Shown here in pieces: positions 52,172-60,345 of a DNA stretch of 64,000 nucleotides; within the stretch, counting starts at the first letter, position 1, and each line of letters starts with the position of its first letter. Position numbers and translations under genes: made by a program. The DNA is from Solirubrobacterales bacterium (GTDB lineage: Bacteria; Actinomycetota; Thermoleophilia; Solirubrobacterales; Solirubrobacteraceae): contig CANJIV010000001.1 of the NCBI GenBank assembly GCA_947474595.1, positions 248,001 to 312,000 of the forward strand, written 5' to 3'. Below the pieces are notes generated by a model, which had not been told where the DNA came from, did not search any database, and saw only the letters and a list, made by a program, of their open reading frames with translations.

Positions 52172-53134
52172 CTACTTGGGAGTCTGCGCTGTGCGCTGGC
52201 TGGCAGCAAACCTTCGCGAGGCGGCGATCTCTTTCTTCTGGCTAGCTAGCCAGCTGCGGTACTGCTCGGGGGTCACGGCACGGACGCGAGCCACCATGTT
52301 GGCATGACCGCGACCACAGAGCTCGGCGCACTGGCCTTCATAGACTCCAGTCTTGGAGATTTTGAACCACGTTTCGTTCGTGTAGCCAGGCACTGCATCA
52401 GCTTTGCCGCCAAGTTTGGGGATCCACCAAGAGTGTTGGACGTCTTGAGCGCGAATCTTAAGGATCACGGTCGTATCGATCGGGACGACCATCGTCTCGT
52501 AAGAGAATGTCCGGTCGGGATATGTGAAGCGCCAGATGTACTGCTGTCCGTTGACGTCAATGGTCAACCCTTGGCCTCCAGGCGGAGGTGGCTGATTGAT
52601 GACGGCGTAGAGATTGCCGTTGGCCTTGGCCAGTCCGCCCGTGCCAGAGGCCGCTGGGTCCTCGATGCTCGGTAGTGCGATGAACGTGACCACAACCAAG
52701 GCCACAATGATTAACGCGGCGCCTGCGGTCCAACCGACCTCGAGTCGGGTGTTGCCGCGAATCTGGGCCGCGACTGCACCGTTGCGGGCCCTGAACTTCA
52801 CCAGTGTGTAGATAAGAGCTCCGGCTACGACGAGAAAGACAACAACTCCTACGTACAAGACGATCTCGTAGAGATCCGAAATCTTGTCGGCGTTAGGTGA
52901 CCCGCCAGACTCTGGTAGGACCGCCCCCGCCAATGCATTTGCAGACAAAAGAAGTCCGGCCACAAGGGCGGATGTCAGGGCGAGAGCAAGGGCGCCACAC
53001 CGGGAAAAGTTGCTTTGAGAACCCACGTCCGACCCGATTCTATCTGCACGCCGCCGGAATGCTCTGAGACGTGGCACAGGCCAGCGCAGCAGTCGGCATC
53101 TTGGAGGCCTTAGATCGGACGATGTAGAAGTCAT
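52172..53134 (-). CDS. ctaC: cytochrome c oxidase subunit II (A1 set)
   Basis: The longest form has 320 residues from ATG 53134. A GTG at 53026 would give 284 residues with a more usual signal peptide (ALALALTSALVAGLLLSANALAG), so the true start is uncertain. Two spans follow at about 90-115 and 138-155, then the cupredoxin domain with His234, Cys269, Glu271, Cys273, His277 and Met280 (CAELCGRGHANM), all CuA ligands. An insertion with Pro/Gly (NQPPPPGGQG) is in the cupredoxin domain. The enoyl-CoA hydratase stop is only 6 bases upstream of the ATG. Confidence 0.92.
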   Translation of the reverse strand: MTSTSSDLRPPRCRLLRWPVPRLRAFRRRADRIGSDVGSQSNFSRCGALALALTSALVAGLLLSANALAGAVLPESGGSPNADKISDLYEIVLYVGVVVFLVVAGALIYTLVKFRARNGAVAAQIRGNTRLEVGWTAGAALIIVALVVVTFIALPSIEDPAASGTGGLAKANGNLYAVINQPPPPGGQGLTIDVNGQQYIWRFTYPDRTFSYETMVVPIDTTVILKIRAQDVQHSWWIPKLGGKADAVPGYTNETWFKISKTGVYEGQCAELCGRGHANMVARVRAVTPEQYRSWLASQKKEIAASRRFAASQRTAQTPK

Positions 53135-53140
53135 TGCGCA

Positions 53141-53968
53141 CTACGATCCGCAGAAGTTCGGTGGTCTCTTGGAGGTGAATGCCAGCACGCCTTCTGTGAA
53201 ATCCGCCGATCCAATCATCTCCTGCTGGATCGTTGCTTCAAGTTCGAGTTGTTCATCCATGCGCGCGTAGAGCCAGTTATTGAGTTGGCGCTTGGTTCCA
53301 GCGTAGGAGGCTGTTGGTCCTGCCGCCAAGCCATCCATCAGCGCGTCGACCTCTTGGTCGAAGGTGCCGTCGGCAAAGACGCGATTGATTAGTCCCCACT
53401 GCAGTGCCTGATCTGCGTTGACTCGCTCGCCCAACATCGCCATCTGGGCCGCGCGTGCGAATCCGATCCGAGCCGGGATGAAGAGTGAGGAGCCGCCATC
53501 AGGTACGAGGCCGATGTTGACGAATGCTAGGAGGAAGTAGGCCGTGGGATCGGCGACAACCAAGTCACAGGCAAGTGCCAGCGAGCAACCGATACCGGCA
53601 GCCGGTCCGTGGACGGCTGCGACTACCGGCTTGGGCATGTTGCGGATCCCAGAGATGATCGGGTGGTAGCGCTGGGTCAATACCTTGTAGACGTCTGGGA
53701 GTCCGTCAGGCGTAGAGGGATGGTCATCGCCGCTACCCATCGAAGTGAGGTCTGCGCCAGCCGAGAACCCCCTACCCGCACCGCGAATAACCACCGCGCG
53801 CACGCTGTCGTCGGCGCCAACAGTCTCGATCGCGTGGAGCAAATCAAGCCCGAACTGTTTGTCCCATGCGTTTAATTTTGTTGGCCGGTTGAGCTCAACT
53901 GTTGCAACGCCGCCGCGGCGCACGACGTTGACGGTTTGTAGTTCTTGGCTGTCGGTGGAGTCACTCAC
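53141..53968 (-). CDS. enoyl-CoA hydratase/isomerase (PaaG-like)
   Basis: From GTG 53968 the protein has 275 residues; a frame up to 54193 would add about 75 residues of low coding quality inside the divergent promoter region. The crotonase fold is shown by AVVIRGAGRGFSAGADL (oxyanion hole 1), AAVHGPAAGIGCSLALACD (hole 2) and GLVPDGGSSLFIPARIG, whose Asp-Gly-Gly matches the PaaG/isomerase group. It should act on 2-enoyl-CoA in fatty or aromatic acid breakdown. It is divergent from the 3-hydroxyacyl-CoA dehydrogenase. Confidence 0.88.
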   Translation of the reverse strand: MSDSTDSQELQTVNVVRRGGVATVELNRPTKLNAWDKQFGLDLLHAIETVGADDSVRAVVIRGAGRGFSAGADLTSMGSGDDHPSTPDGLPDVYKVLTQRYHPIISGIRNMPKPVVAAVHGPAAGIGCSLALACDLVVADPTAYFLLAFVNIGLVPDGGSSLFIPARIGFARAAQMAMLGERVNADQALQWGLINRVFADGTFDQEVDALMDGLAAGPTASYAGTKRQLNNWLYARMDEQLELEATIQQEMIGSADFTEGVLAFTSKRPPNFCGS

Positions 53969-54005
53969 CCACCCAATCCTATGTTGCTGACCAGCGAGAC
54001 GCCGG

Positions 54006-54025
54006 GCGGTCGTGACAGCGACCGC
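54006..54025. promoter_or_regulatory. perfect inverted repeat in a divergent beta-oxidation promoter region
   Basis: GCGGTCG (54006-54012) and CGACCGC (54019-54025) pair perfectly with a 6-base spacer, the size of many TetR-type operators. It lies 38 bases upstream of the enoyl-CoA hydratase start and about 100 bases before the dehydrogenase. A second, imperfect repeat (GCCGCGAGG/CCTCACGGC at 54048-54075, one mismatch) is nearby. No regulator gene is adjacent. Confidence 0.5.
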
Positions 54026-54127
54026 TCCACGCGGAGTAGCAAACAGCGCCGCGAGGGGTCTAGGATCCTCACGGCATAAGCTCCAACAACGTCCCCAACC
54101 CCGGCTAACTAGACAAGGAGATTTGAG

Positions 54128-55018
54128 ATGGCCCGCGAGATCAAGCAGGTCGGCGTAGTTGGTGCAGGGCTGATGGGACATGGGATCGCCCAAGTCTGTG
54201 CGCAGGCTGGCTATGACGTCATCGTGCGCGAAGTAAGCGACGAAAAGCTCAACGGGGCATTAGCCAAGATAGAGGGCCAGCTGGCCCGCGCAGTGGAGAA
54301 GGAGAGATCAACCCAAGTCGAAGCAGACGCAGTTCGTGGGCGCATCCAAGGGACGCTTGACTACTACGATCTGCGCGACTGCGACGTCGTGATCGAAGCA
54401 ATCACCGAGAACCTTGACCTCAAGCTTGAGATGTGGCGCGATCTCGACCCGATCGCTAAGCCAGCAGCGCTCTTTGCAACCAATACTTCTTCGCTGGCGG
54501 TGATCGCTCAGGCTGCCGTGACTACGCGACCAGATCAGTTTGTCGGGCTGCACTTCTTCAACCCCGCCCAAGTCATGAAGTTGGTCGAGATCGTTCGCTG
54601 CGTGACCACATCGCAGGAGAGCTTCGACGCAGCGATCGCCTTTTGTCAAACTCTCGGCAAGCTCGGCGTCACAACCAAGGACAAAGCCGGATTCATCGTT
54701 AATCGACTGATCGTTCCCTATCTCCTTGACGCTATACGCGCCTATGAGGAGGGGGTCGGCACAGTCGAGGAGATCGACATCGCGATGAAGGCTGGGACGG
54801 GGCATCCGATGGGGCCGTTCACGCTCGCCGACTTCATCGGTCTCGACACAATCGGATCTATCTGTGACGTCCTCTTTGACGAGTTTCGCGAGCGACGGTT
54901 TGCTGCACCGCCAACCCTGCGCAAGATGCTCTTAGCGGGTTGGTATGGCCGCAAGTCGGGGGTCGGCTTCTACGACTACTCAGGTGAGACGCCGGTTGCC
55001 AACATAGGGATCACTTAG
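54128..55018 (+). CDS. 3-hydroxybutyryl-CoA dehydrogenase (3-hydroxyacyl-CoA dehydrogenase)
   Basis: A 296-residue NAD-dependent dehydrogenase. GVVGAGLMGHGIAQV binds NAD; the second domain has GLHFFNPAQVMKLVEI with the catalytic His, and DKAGFIVNRLIVPYL with the conserved Asn. GTGHPMGPFTLADFIGLDT closes the substrate pocket. Length is typical (about 285-300). AAGGAG lies 8 bases before the ATG. It oxidises (S)-3-hydroxyacyl-CoA in beta-oxidation or butyrate metabolism. It is divergent from an enoyl-CoA hydratase, which catalyses the preceding step. Confidence 0.93.
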   Translation: MAREIKQVGVVGAGLMGHGIAQVCAQAGYDVIVREVSDEKLNGALAKIEGQLARAVEKERSTQVEADAVRGRIQGTLDYYDLRDCDVVIEAITENLDLKLEMWRDLDPIAKPAALFATNTSSLAVIAQAAVTTRPDQFVGLHFFNPAQVMKLVEIVRCVTTSQESFDAAIAFCQTLGKLGVTTKDKAGFIVNRLIVPYLLDAIRAYEEGVGTVEEIDIAMKAGTGHPMGPFTLADFIGLDTIGSICDVLFDEFRERRFAAPPTLRKMLLAGWYGRKSGVGFYDYSGETPVANIGIT

Positions 55019-55050
55019 CCACAGCGCGACTAGGCTAGGCTGCCCATCCA

Positions 55051-56571
55051 ATGACCGATCTTGAACTCGCTATCCAACGTGCGCGCGGCGGCGGCCCGGC
55101 CCACCACCACGTCAAGTCTGAAGAGCAGGGCAAACTAGGCGTGCGTGAGCGCGTCGCGCTGCTCGTAGACGAGGACTCCTTCATTGAGGAGGGCATGCTC
55201 GCCAACTGGGAAACCGACGGACTAGGAGCCGACGGCGTTGTTACGGGGATTGCGACGATCGACGGCCGACCGGTCGCTCTGATGGCCAACGATCCGACAG
55301 TCAAGGCGGGCTCTTGGGGACCCAAGACGGTAGAAAAGATCATCCGTATCCAAGAGGCGGCATTTACTCAGCGGATTCCTATGATCTATCTAGTCGATTC
55401 AGCCGGAGCCCGCATAACCGACCAAGTAGAGATGTTCCCGGGTCGCCGCGGCGCCGGACGGATCTTCTTTAACCAGGTTCGGATGTCAGGGATCGTCCCC
55501 CAGGTCTGCGTTCTCTTTGGTCCTAGTGCCGCGGGAGGCGCCTACATCCCGGCCTTCTGCGACATCGTGATCATGCGCGATGGCAACGCATCGATGTACC
55601 TCGGATCTCCGCGAATGGCAGAGATGGTGATCGGCGAGAAGGTCACCTTGGAGGAGATGGGCGGAGCAAAGATGCACACCGGCGTCTCCGGCTGCGGCCA
55701 TAAGCTCGTCAAGACAGACGCCGAGGGAATCGACTGTGCAAAGCGCTACCTCTCCTACTTACCCTCTCATTGGGAGTGGCTGCCGCCGGTTGCCAAACCA
55801 GCCGACCCAGCCTCCTCCACGCCGATCTCAGAGATCGTCCCAGACGACGAGAACAAGCCTTTCGACATGCGTTTGTTGCTGGACTCACTACTAGACGCAG
55901 ATACGTTTTTTGAGATCCACGACCGCTGGGCCAAAGAGCTGCTCGTGGGTTTCGGGCGCATCAACGGTCGCTGTATTGGCATCGTTGCAAACCAACCCAA
56001 GGTCAAAGGCGGCGTCCTCTTTAGCGACTCCGCCGACAAGGCCGCCCACTTCATCTCAACTTGCAACGCGTTCGGCGTGCCGCTGCTCTTCCTTGCCGAC
56101 GTTCCGGGTTTCATGATCGGCACCCAAGTCGAGCGCCAAGGCATCATCCGCCACGGCGCCAAGATGATCAGTGCGATGGCCAGCGCCACAGTTCCCAAGA
56201 TTTCAGTGATCGTTCGCAAGGCCTATGGAGCAGGCCTCTATGCGATGGCAGGTCCGGCCTTTGATCCCGATTGCTGTATCGCCCTGCCGAGCGCATCGAT
56301 CGCAGTGATGGGGCCACAGGCTGCTGTCAACGCCGTCTTCTACAACCAGATTCAGGCGATCGAGGACGAAGAACAACGGGCGGCAAAAGTCGAAGAGCTG
56401 CGCAGTGAATACGCGCAGGACATCGACATCCTGCGCCTTGCTTCCGAACTTGTCATAGACGCCATCGTTAAGCCTGAAGATCTGCGAGACGAACTGCGCA
56501 AGCGCTACGCCGTCTACCACGGCAAGCGCCGCGAGTGGCCTCAGAAGCGCAACCCGGTTACTCCTGTCTAA
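55051..56571 (+). CDS. acyl-CoA carboxylase beta subunit (carboxyltransferase), second type
   Basis: A 506-residue carboxyltransferase with the double crotonase fold: YLVDSAGARITDQVE, GPSAAGGAYIPAFCD, LADVPGFMIGTQVERQG and KAYGAGLYAMAGPAF. The position equal to the specificity Asp of PccB holds Tyr397 (GAGLYAM), so its substrate should differ from that of the PccB at 32942; the GAGLYAM style recalls methylcrotonyl- or geranyl-CoA type beta subunits. No biotin carboxylase is next to it. ATG 55051 follows the dehydrogenase by 32 bases. Confidence 0.88.
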   Translation: MTDLELAIQRARGGGPAHHHVKSEEQGKLGVRERVALLVDEDSFIEEGMLANWETDGLGADGVVTGIATIDGRPVALMANDPTVKAGSWGPKTVEKIIRIQEAAFTQRIPMIYLVDSAGARITDQVEMFPGRRGAGRIFFNQVRMSGIVPQVCVLFGPSAAGGAYIPAFCDIVIMRDGNASMYLGSPRMAEMVIGEKVTLEEMGGAKMHTGVSGCGHKLVKTDAEGIDCAKRYLSYLPSHWEWLPPVAKPADPASSTPISEIVPDDENKPFDMRLLLDSLLDADTFFEIHDRWAKELLVGFGRINGRCIGIVANQPKVKGGVLFSDSADKAAHFISTCNAFGVPLLFLADVPGFMIGTQVERQGIIRHGAKMISAMASATVPKISVIVRKAYGAGLYAMAGPAFDPDCCIALPSASIAVMGPQAAVNAVFYNQIQAIEDEEQRAAKVEELRSEYAQDIDILRLASELVIDAIVKPEDLRDELRKRYAVYHGKRREWPQKRNPVTPV

Positions 56572-56619
56572 GCCAACTACGCACCCCGCGCTAGGGAGCG
56601 AGCGTTAGGGTTGTCTTTG

Positions 56620-58035
56620 ATGGACGCCACTGATCTCGCCTTCGCAGGCAGCTACCGCCAAGCCGAACTCGTGCGCAGCGGTGAGATATCTCCCCGCGAA
56701 CTTGTAGATCTCTGCCTAGAACGCATCGAACGCTTAGATCCACAGATCAACGCCTTTCGTTGCGTATATGCCGAACGTGCCCGCATCGAGGCCGACCAAG
56801 CAGCGGCTTGCTTGAAGGAGGGCGACGAGCGGCCGCTGCTAGGCGTGCCGATCGCAATCAAAGACGACACAGACGTAAACGGTGACATCACTGCACTTGG
56901 GAGCGGCGCGCATGGAGGGCCTAAGCATGAAGACGCCGAGGTAGTCAGACGGCTGCGTGGCGCTGGGGCAATCGTAATTGGCAAAACCAACGTCCCTGAG
57001 CTAACTCAGTGGCCATTTACAGAGTCCGCGACATGGGGCGTAACGCGCAACCCATGGAACTGCGACCACACGCCGGGTGGCTCAAGCGGCGGCAGCGCAG
57101 CGGCCGTTGCGGCGGGGCTCGTGAGTGCGGCGCTGGGATCCGACGGCGCCGGGTCAATCCGGATTCCGGCTGCCTTCAGTGGTCTTTACGGGCTAAAGCC
57201 CCAGCGTGGCCGAATCTCCTACTCTCCCGAACTCGAGCACTGGCATGGGCTCTCGGTCTACGGAGCTCTAACCCGCACCGTTGTCGACTCAGCGCTCTTC
57301 CTTGACGCTACCCACGGCCCCGGCTCCGGCCCAAGCAGCGGCCAGGGCCCACAGGCACCCACCAGCCCCTACGTCGAAGCCGCAAATAGCGATCCTGGCC
57401 GCCTCCGGATTGCTGTCTCTTTTAAGGTCGCGCCGGGCTTCATCTCAAAACTTGACCCCGAGGTTCGCTCAGCCGTCGAGCAGATCGCAGAGCTCCTCGC
57501 GTCACTTGGCCACGATGTCCGCGCGCAAGACCCTCAGTACGGCCAGATAGGTCCATCTGTGGTCGCGCGCTACCTGCGGGGAATCCACGATGACGGCGTC
57601 GCGATGGCTCGCCCCACACAGCTCGAGCGCAGGACCCGCGCGATGGTGCGGATGGGCAGCCTCGTCACTCCAAGCCTGCTCGCCAAGGTCCGTCGCGCCG
57701 AGTCGGGTCACGCTGCGCGGATCAATGCCATCTTTGATTCCTACGACATCTTGATCACGCCGGTTACCACGGCGCCAGCTCCAACCGTTGGTCGCTGGGA
57801 GGGGCGCGGCGCGCTATCAACCTTCAGCGGCGCAGCTGCACTGTGTCCTTATACAGCGGTCTGGAATGCGACCGGTCAACCGGCGGCATCGGTTCCCGCT
57901 GGCCTCACAGTCGGGGGCTTGCCACTCGCGGTGCAGCTGGTTGGCCCAGCTAACAGCGAGCAACGGCTACTAAGCCTCAGTGCCCAAATCGAGAGAGCCC
58001 AACCGTGGGCGACTCGTCGGCCGGCGGTGAGCTGA
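56620..58035 (+). CDS. amidase (amidase signature family)
   Basis: A 471-residue Ser-cisSer-Lys hydrolase. Catalytic Lys is in PIAIKDDTDVNG (about Lys81 from this start), the cis-Ser in PGGSSGGSAAAV, and the nucleophile Ser in GSDGAGSIRIPAA (usually GTDIGGS, so the loop is slightly altered). It should hydrolyse amide bonds of small compounds, with GatA-like fold but no GatB/GatC neighbours. ATG 56620 is preferred to a TTG nine bases earlier. The start of the phosphatase gene overlaps its 3' end. Confidence 0.88.
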   Translation: MDATDLAFAGSYRQAELVRSGEISPRELVDLCLERIERLDPQINAFRCVYAERARIEADQAAACLKEGDERPLLGVPIAIKDDTDVNGDITALGSGAHGGPKHEDAEVVRRLRGAGAIVIGKTNVPELTQWPFTESATWGVTRNPWNCDHTPGGSSGGSAAAVAAGLVSAALGSDGAGSIRIPAAFSGLYGLKPQRGRISYSPELEHWHGLSVYGALTRTVVDSALFLDATHGPGSGPSSGQGPQAPTSPYVEAANSDPGRLRIAVSFKVAPGFISKLDPEVRSAVEQIAELLASLGHDVRAQDPQYGQIGPSVVARYLRGIHDDGVAMARPTQLERRTRAMVRMGSLVTPSLLAKVRRAESGHAARINAIFDSYDILITPVTTAPAPTVGRWEGRGALSTFSGAAALCPYTAVWNATGQPAASVPAGLTVGGLPLAVQLVGPANSEQRLLSLSAQIERAQPWATRRPAVS

Positions 58036-58853
58036 CGGTGAGCAACCGTGGCGCGGAAGGAGATGCTGGCAGTGCTCTAGAGGCCCCACTACTTGCGATC
58101 GCCCTCGAAGCCGCCCAAGCCGCAGGCGCCCTGCTCCTAGATCGCTTTAATGGTCCCGCCCAAGATGTCAGAGCCAAGAGCACGCCGACCGATCTCGTTA
58201 GCGAGGCCGATCTCGAAGCCGAACGCGCAATCCGCGCAATCATCTGCGAGCAACGACCTGGCGATGCCATCCTCGGTGAGGAGGGTGGAAATCAAAGCGG
58301 GGACGGGGTGAGCTCTGTTCACTGGCTCGTTGATCCGCTTGACGGCACGATCAACTACCTCTTTGGTATCCCTCAGTGGTCTGTCAGCATCGCCTGCCTT
58401 GATCGTGACGGTGGCATTGCGGGGGTCGTATTAGATCCCGTGCGCAATGAGATATTCGCCGCTACGCGCTCTGGCCAACCGACCCTCAACGGAGAGACAA
58501 TCGTCGGCTCAAGCAAGCAAGACCTCGCGACTGCAATGGTCGCCACAGGCTTTGCTTATGACGCCAGCGTTAGGGCCAGTCAGGCTGAAGTACTAACCCG
58601 AGTACTCCCGCTGGTGCGTGACATCCGACGTCTGGGTAGCGCCGCGCTGGACCTCGCATGGACTGCGTGTGGGCGCTGTGATGCCTACTACGAGCGCGGG
58701 CTAAACCCTTGGGATCTAGCTGCCGGCGCGCTGATCTGCCAACGCGCCGGGCTGGAAGTTCGCACGCTTCAGGCAAAAGATGACCTTCCCGCAGGACTCC
58801 TGGTAGCGCCGCCAGCGATCGCAGAGCTACTCAGCGACCTAGTTGGGCCGTGA
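58005..58853 (+). CDS. inositol monophosphatase family protein
   Basis: A 282-residue lithium-sensitive phosphatase fold protein. Metal-binding motifs are LGEEGGN, WLVDPLDGTINYLFGIP (the signature) and LNPWDLAAGALICQRAG. The family dephosphorylates inositol-1-phosphate, histidinol phosphate or 3'-phosphoadenosine phosphates; the substrate cannot be assigned. Two GTG starts are possible, 58005 (overlapping the amidase by 31 bases) and 58038 (just after its stop). The first about 25 residues are outside the fold either way. Confidence 0.9.
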   Translation: MGDSSAGGELTVSNRGAEGDAGSALEAPLLAIALEAAQAAGALLLDRFNGPAQDVRAKSTPTDLVSEADLEAERAIRAIICEQRPGDAILGEEGGNQSGDGVSSVHWLVDPLDGTINYLFGIPQWSVSIACLDRDGGIAGVVLDPVRNEIFAATRSGQPTLNGETIVGSSKQDLATAMVATGFAYDASVRASQAEVLTRVLPLVRDIRRLGSAALDLAWTACGRCDAYYERGLNPWDLAAGALICQRAGLEVRTLQAKDDLPAGLLVAPPAIAELLSDLVGP

Positions 58854-58873
58854 GCTAGCCAGCTGCGCTGCGG

Positions 58874-59278
58874 CTAGCCTGCCGAGAAGTAACTGACGTG
58901 CTCTGCCTCGACCCTCATAACCACACGCTGCTCTTCTGAAGAGCGATACGGGTAGCTGTCGACTCCCATGTACTTCATGGCCATCTTGTCGATGTGATCG
59001 TCGGCACCATCGGTCGTCTCACTGACAACGCGGCCCCGCAAGGTCACATATTCGTAAGGGTTTTCCTGGTTTAAGATCGTCAACGTGACCCTTGGATCGC
59101 GGCCCAGATGAGTTTGCCACGCACGCCCAACGGCGGTGTTTAGCACGACGGTGTCACCGTCTAGATCAACCCAGACCGGAACGCATTGAACCGAGCCGTC
59201 CTCGCGCAGGGTAGACACGTTGCAGAAGTTTGGAGCCTTGAGAAGGGCGCGTGCGTTGTCGTTAAGTGTGATTGGCAT
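58874..59278 (-). CDS. pyridoxamine-5'-phosphate oxidase-like, F420/FMN-binding protein
   Basis: A 134-residue split-barrel flavin-type protein. NVSTLREDGSVQCVPVWVDLDGD is the conserved start, AVGRAWQTHLGRDPRVTLTILN contains the basic residues that bind the cofactor phosphate, and the end is EHVSYF. In actinobacteria this group (PPOX class) often uses F420. AAGGAG lies 8 bases before ATG 59278, giving a firm start. Substrate unknown. Confidence 0.85.
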   Translation of the reverse strand: MPITLNDNARALLKAPNFCNVSTLREDGSVQCVPVWVDLDGDTVVLNTAVGRAWQTHLGRDPRVTLTILNQENPYEYVTLRGRVVSETTDGADDHIDKMAMKYMGVDSYPYRSSEEQRVVMRVEAEHVSYFSAG

Positions 59279-59338
59279 TAGTTATCTCCTTAGGTTGCAA
59301 GTTGGTTTAGGTGAGGATTCTCTAGCATGGTCGGTCAT

Positions 59339-59420
59339 GCGGCGGTGGCGGAACTGGCAGACGCGCCGGATTCAAGTCCCGGTGTCTTCGGACGTGTGGG
59401 TTCGACTCCCACCCGCCGCA
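59339..59420 (+). tRNA. tRNA-Leu (anticodon CAA)
   Basis: Acceptor arms GCGGCGG (59339-59345) and CCGCCGC (59413-59419) pair fully, with discriminator A at 59420. The anticodon loop TTCAAGT gives CAA, reading UUG. A long variable arm with a TTCG loop is present, as in class II tRNA-Leu. The T arm is GTGGG-TTCGACT-CCCAC. One A-C mismatch closes the anticodon stem. CCA is not encoded. Confidence 0.93.
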
Positions 59421-59620
59421 TCTAACGGCCGCTTGATCTGCGTCCAACCTTGACAGATACTTTGCAACAACGCTGTCATCGGCGCGCGCCGCTGTAAATC
59501 GCGCAATGGTTACGGTGCTTGGGGCTGCAAAATGCAGGCGCAGATCACCTCAAGAGTCTTAGGTATTTGCTCGGCTGAATATTGAAATCAGACCTCTAAA
59601 CGTTCCAAAAGGAGTCATAC

Positions 59621-60298
59621 ATGCACCGCTTTACATCTCGTCGGCCCTCGGCTGCGATGGTCGTCGCGACCGTAGCCCTCGTCGCAGCTCTCGGAGGAAC
59701 CGGCTACGCCGCTACCTCACTTCCCGCCAACAGCGTCGGGACCACCCAACTAAAGAGTGGGGCGGTCACCTCCGTCAAGCTGGGTCAGGGCGCGGTCCAA
59801 GCAGCAAACCTCGCTACCGACTCTGTGACCAAGCGCGCAATGGCGGCTGGCTCTGTCGGATCTCCTGAGATTCTCGACGATTCGATCGCTCCTAGGGATC
59901 TACAGGTCGGCGCGGTGACTGTCGGAACGATCGCACCGGGCGCCGTGATCAACTCAAAGATCGGCAGCAGCGCGGTCACCAACTCAAAGATCGGCACCTC
60001 ACAGGTATCAGCACGAAATGTGGGCACAATTACGGTCCGCAGCGCTAGCGCCACGATCACCGCCACCACGAGCACTGGAGCGCCAACTAAAGTCCTCGTC
60101 ACAGCGAGATGTCTTTCGGGCGAAAAGGTTCTGGGCATAGGCTCAAGCTGGAACGGCGCCATCTCCGATGCCACTGAGACAGACTACGTTCGGTTCTTGA
60201 CGACATCCGCAGGTGCCCCGGCGGGCGCAGTCGGGCGCGGAGCGAGCAACGTTACCGTCGCACGAGTCTTCACCGTTCAGGTCTCCTGCCTGCGGTAG
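59621..60298 (+). CDS. exported repeat protein of Thermoleophilia type
   Basis: A 225-residue protein. A signal peptide spans about residues 12-31 (MVVATVALVAALGGTGYAA). Residues 35-130 are imperfect repeats of about 5-10 residues with the core S/G-A/S-V or D-S-V/I (SVGTTQLKSGAVTSVKLGQG, GAVINSKIGSSAVTNSKIG), expected to form a beta-helix or coil. The C-terminal about 80 residues form a separate domain with two Cys (ARCLSGEK and SCLR). I associate such proteins with Solirubrobacterales-type genomes; function is unknown. AAAAGGAG lies 7 bases before the ATG. The 200-base gap before it holds a small CTGCA/TGCAG hairpin. Confidence 0.78.
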   Translation: MHRFTSRRPSAAMVVATVALVAALGGTGYAATSLPANSVGTTQLKSGAVTSVKLGQGAVQAANLATDSVTKRAMAAGSVGSPEILDDSIAPRDLQVGAVTVGTIAPGAVINSKIGSSAVTNSKIGTSQVSARNVGTITVRSASATITATTSTGAPTKVLVTARCLSGEKVLGIGSSWNGAISDATETDYVRFLTTSAGAPAGAVGRGASNVTVARVFTVQVSCLR

Positions 60299-60345
60299 TA
60301 GATAAGCGAACGGGCCACTGGGCGCCGTCGGATAGGCTGCGGGGT

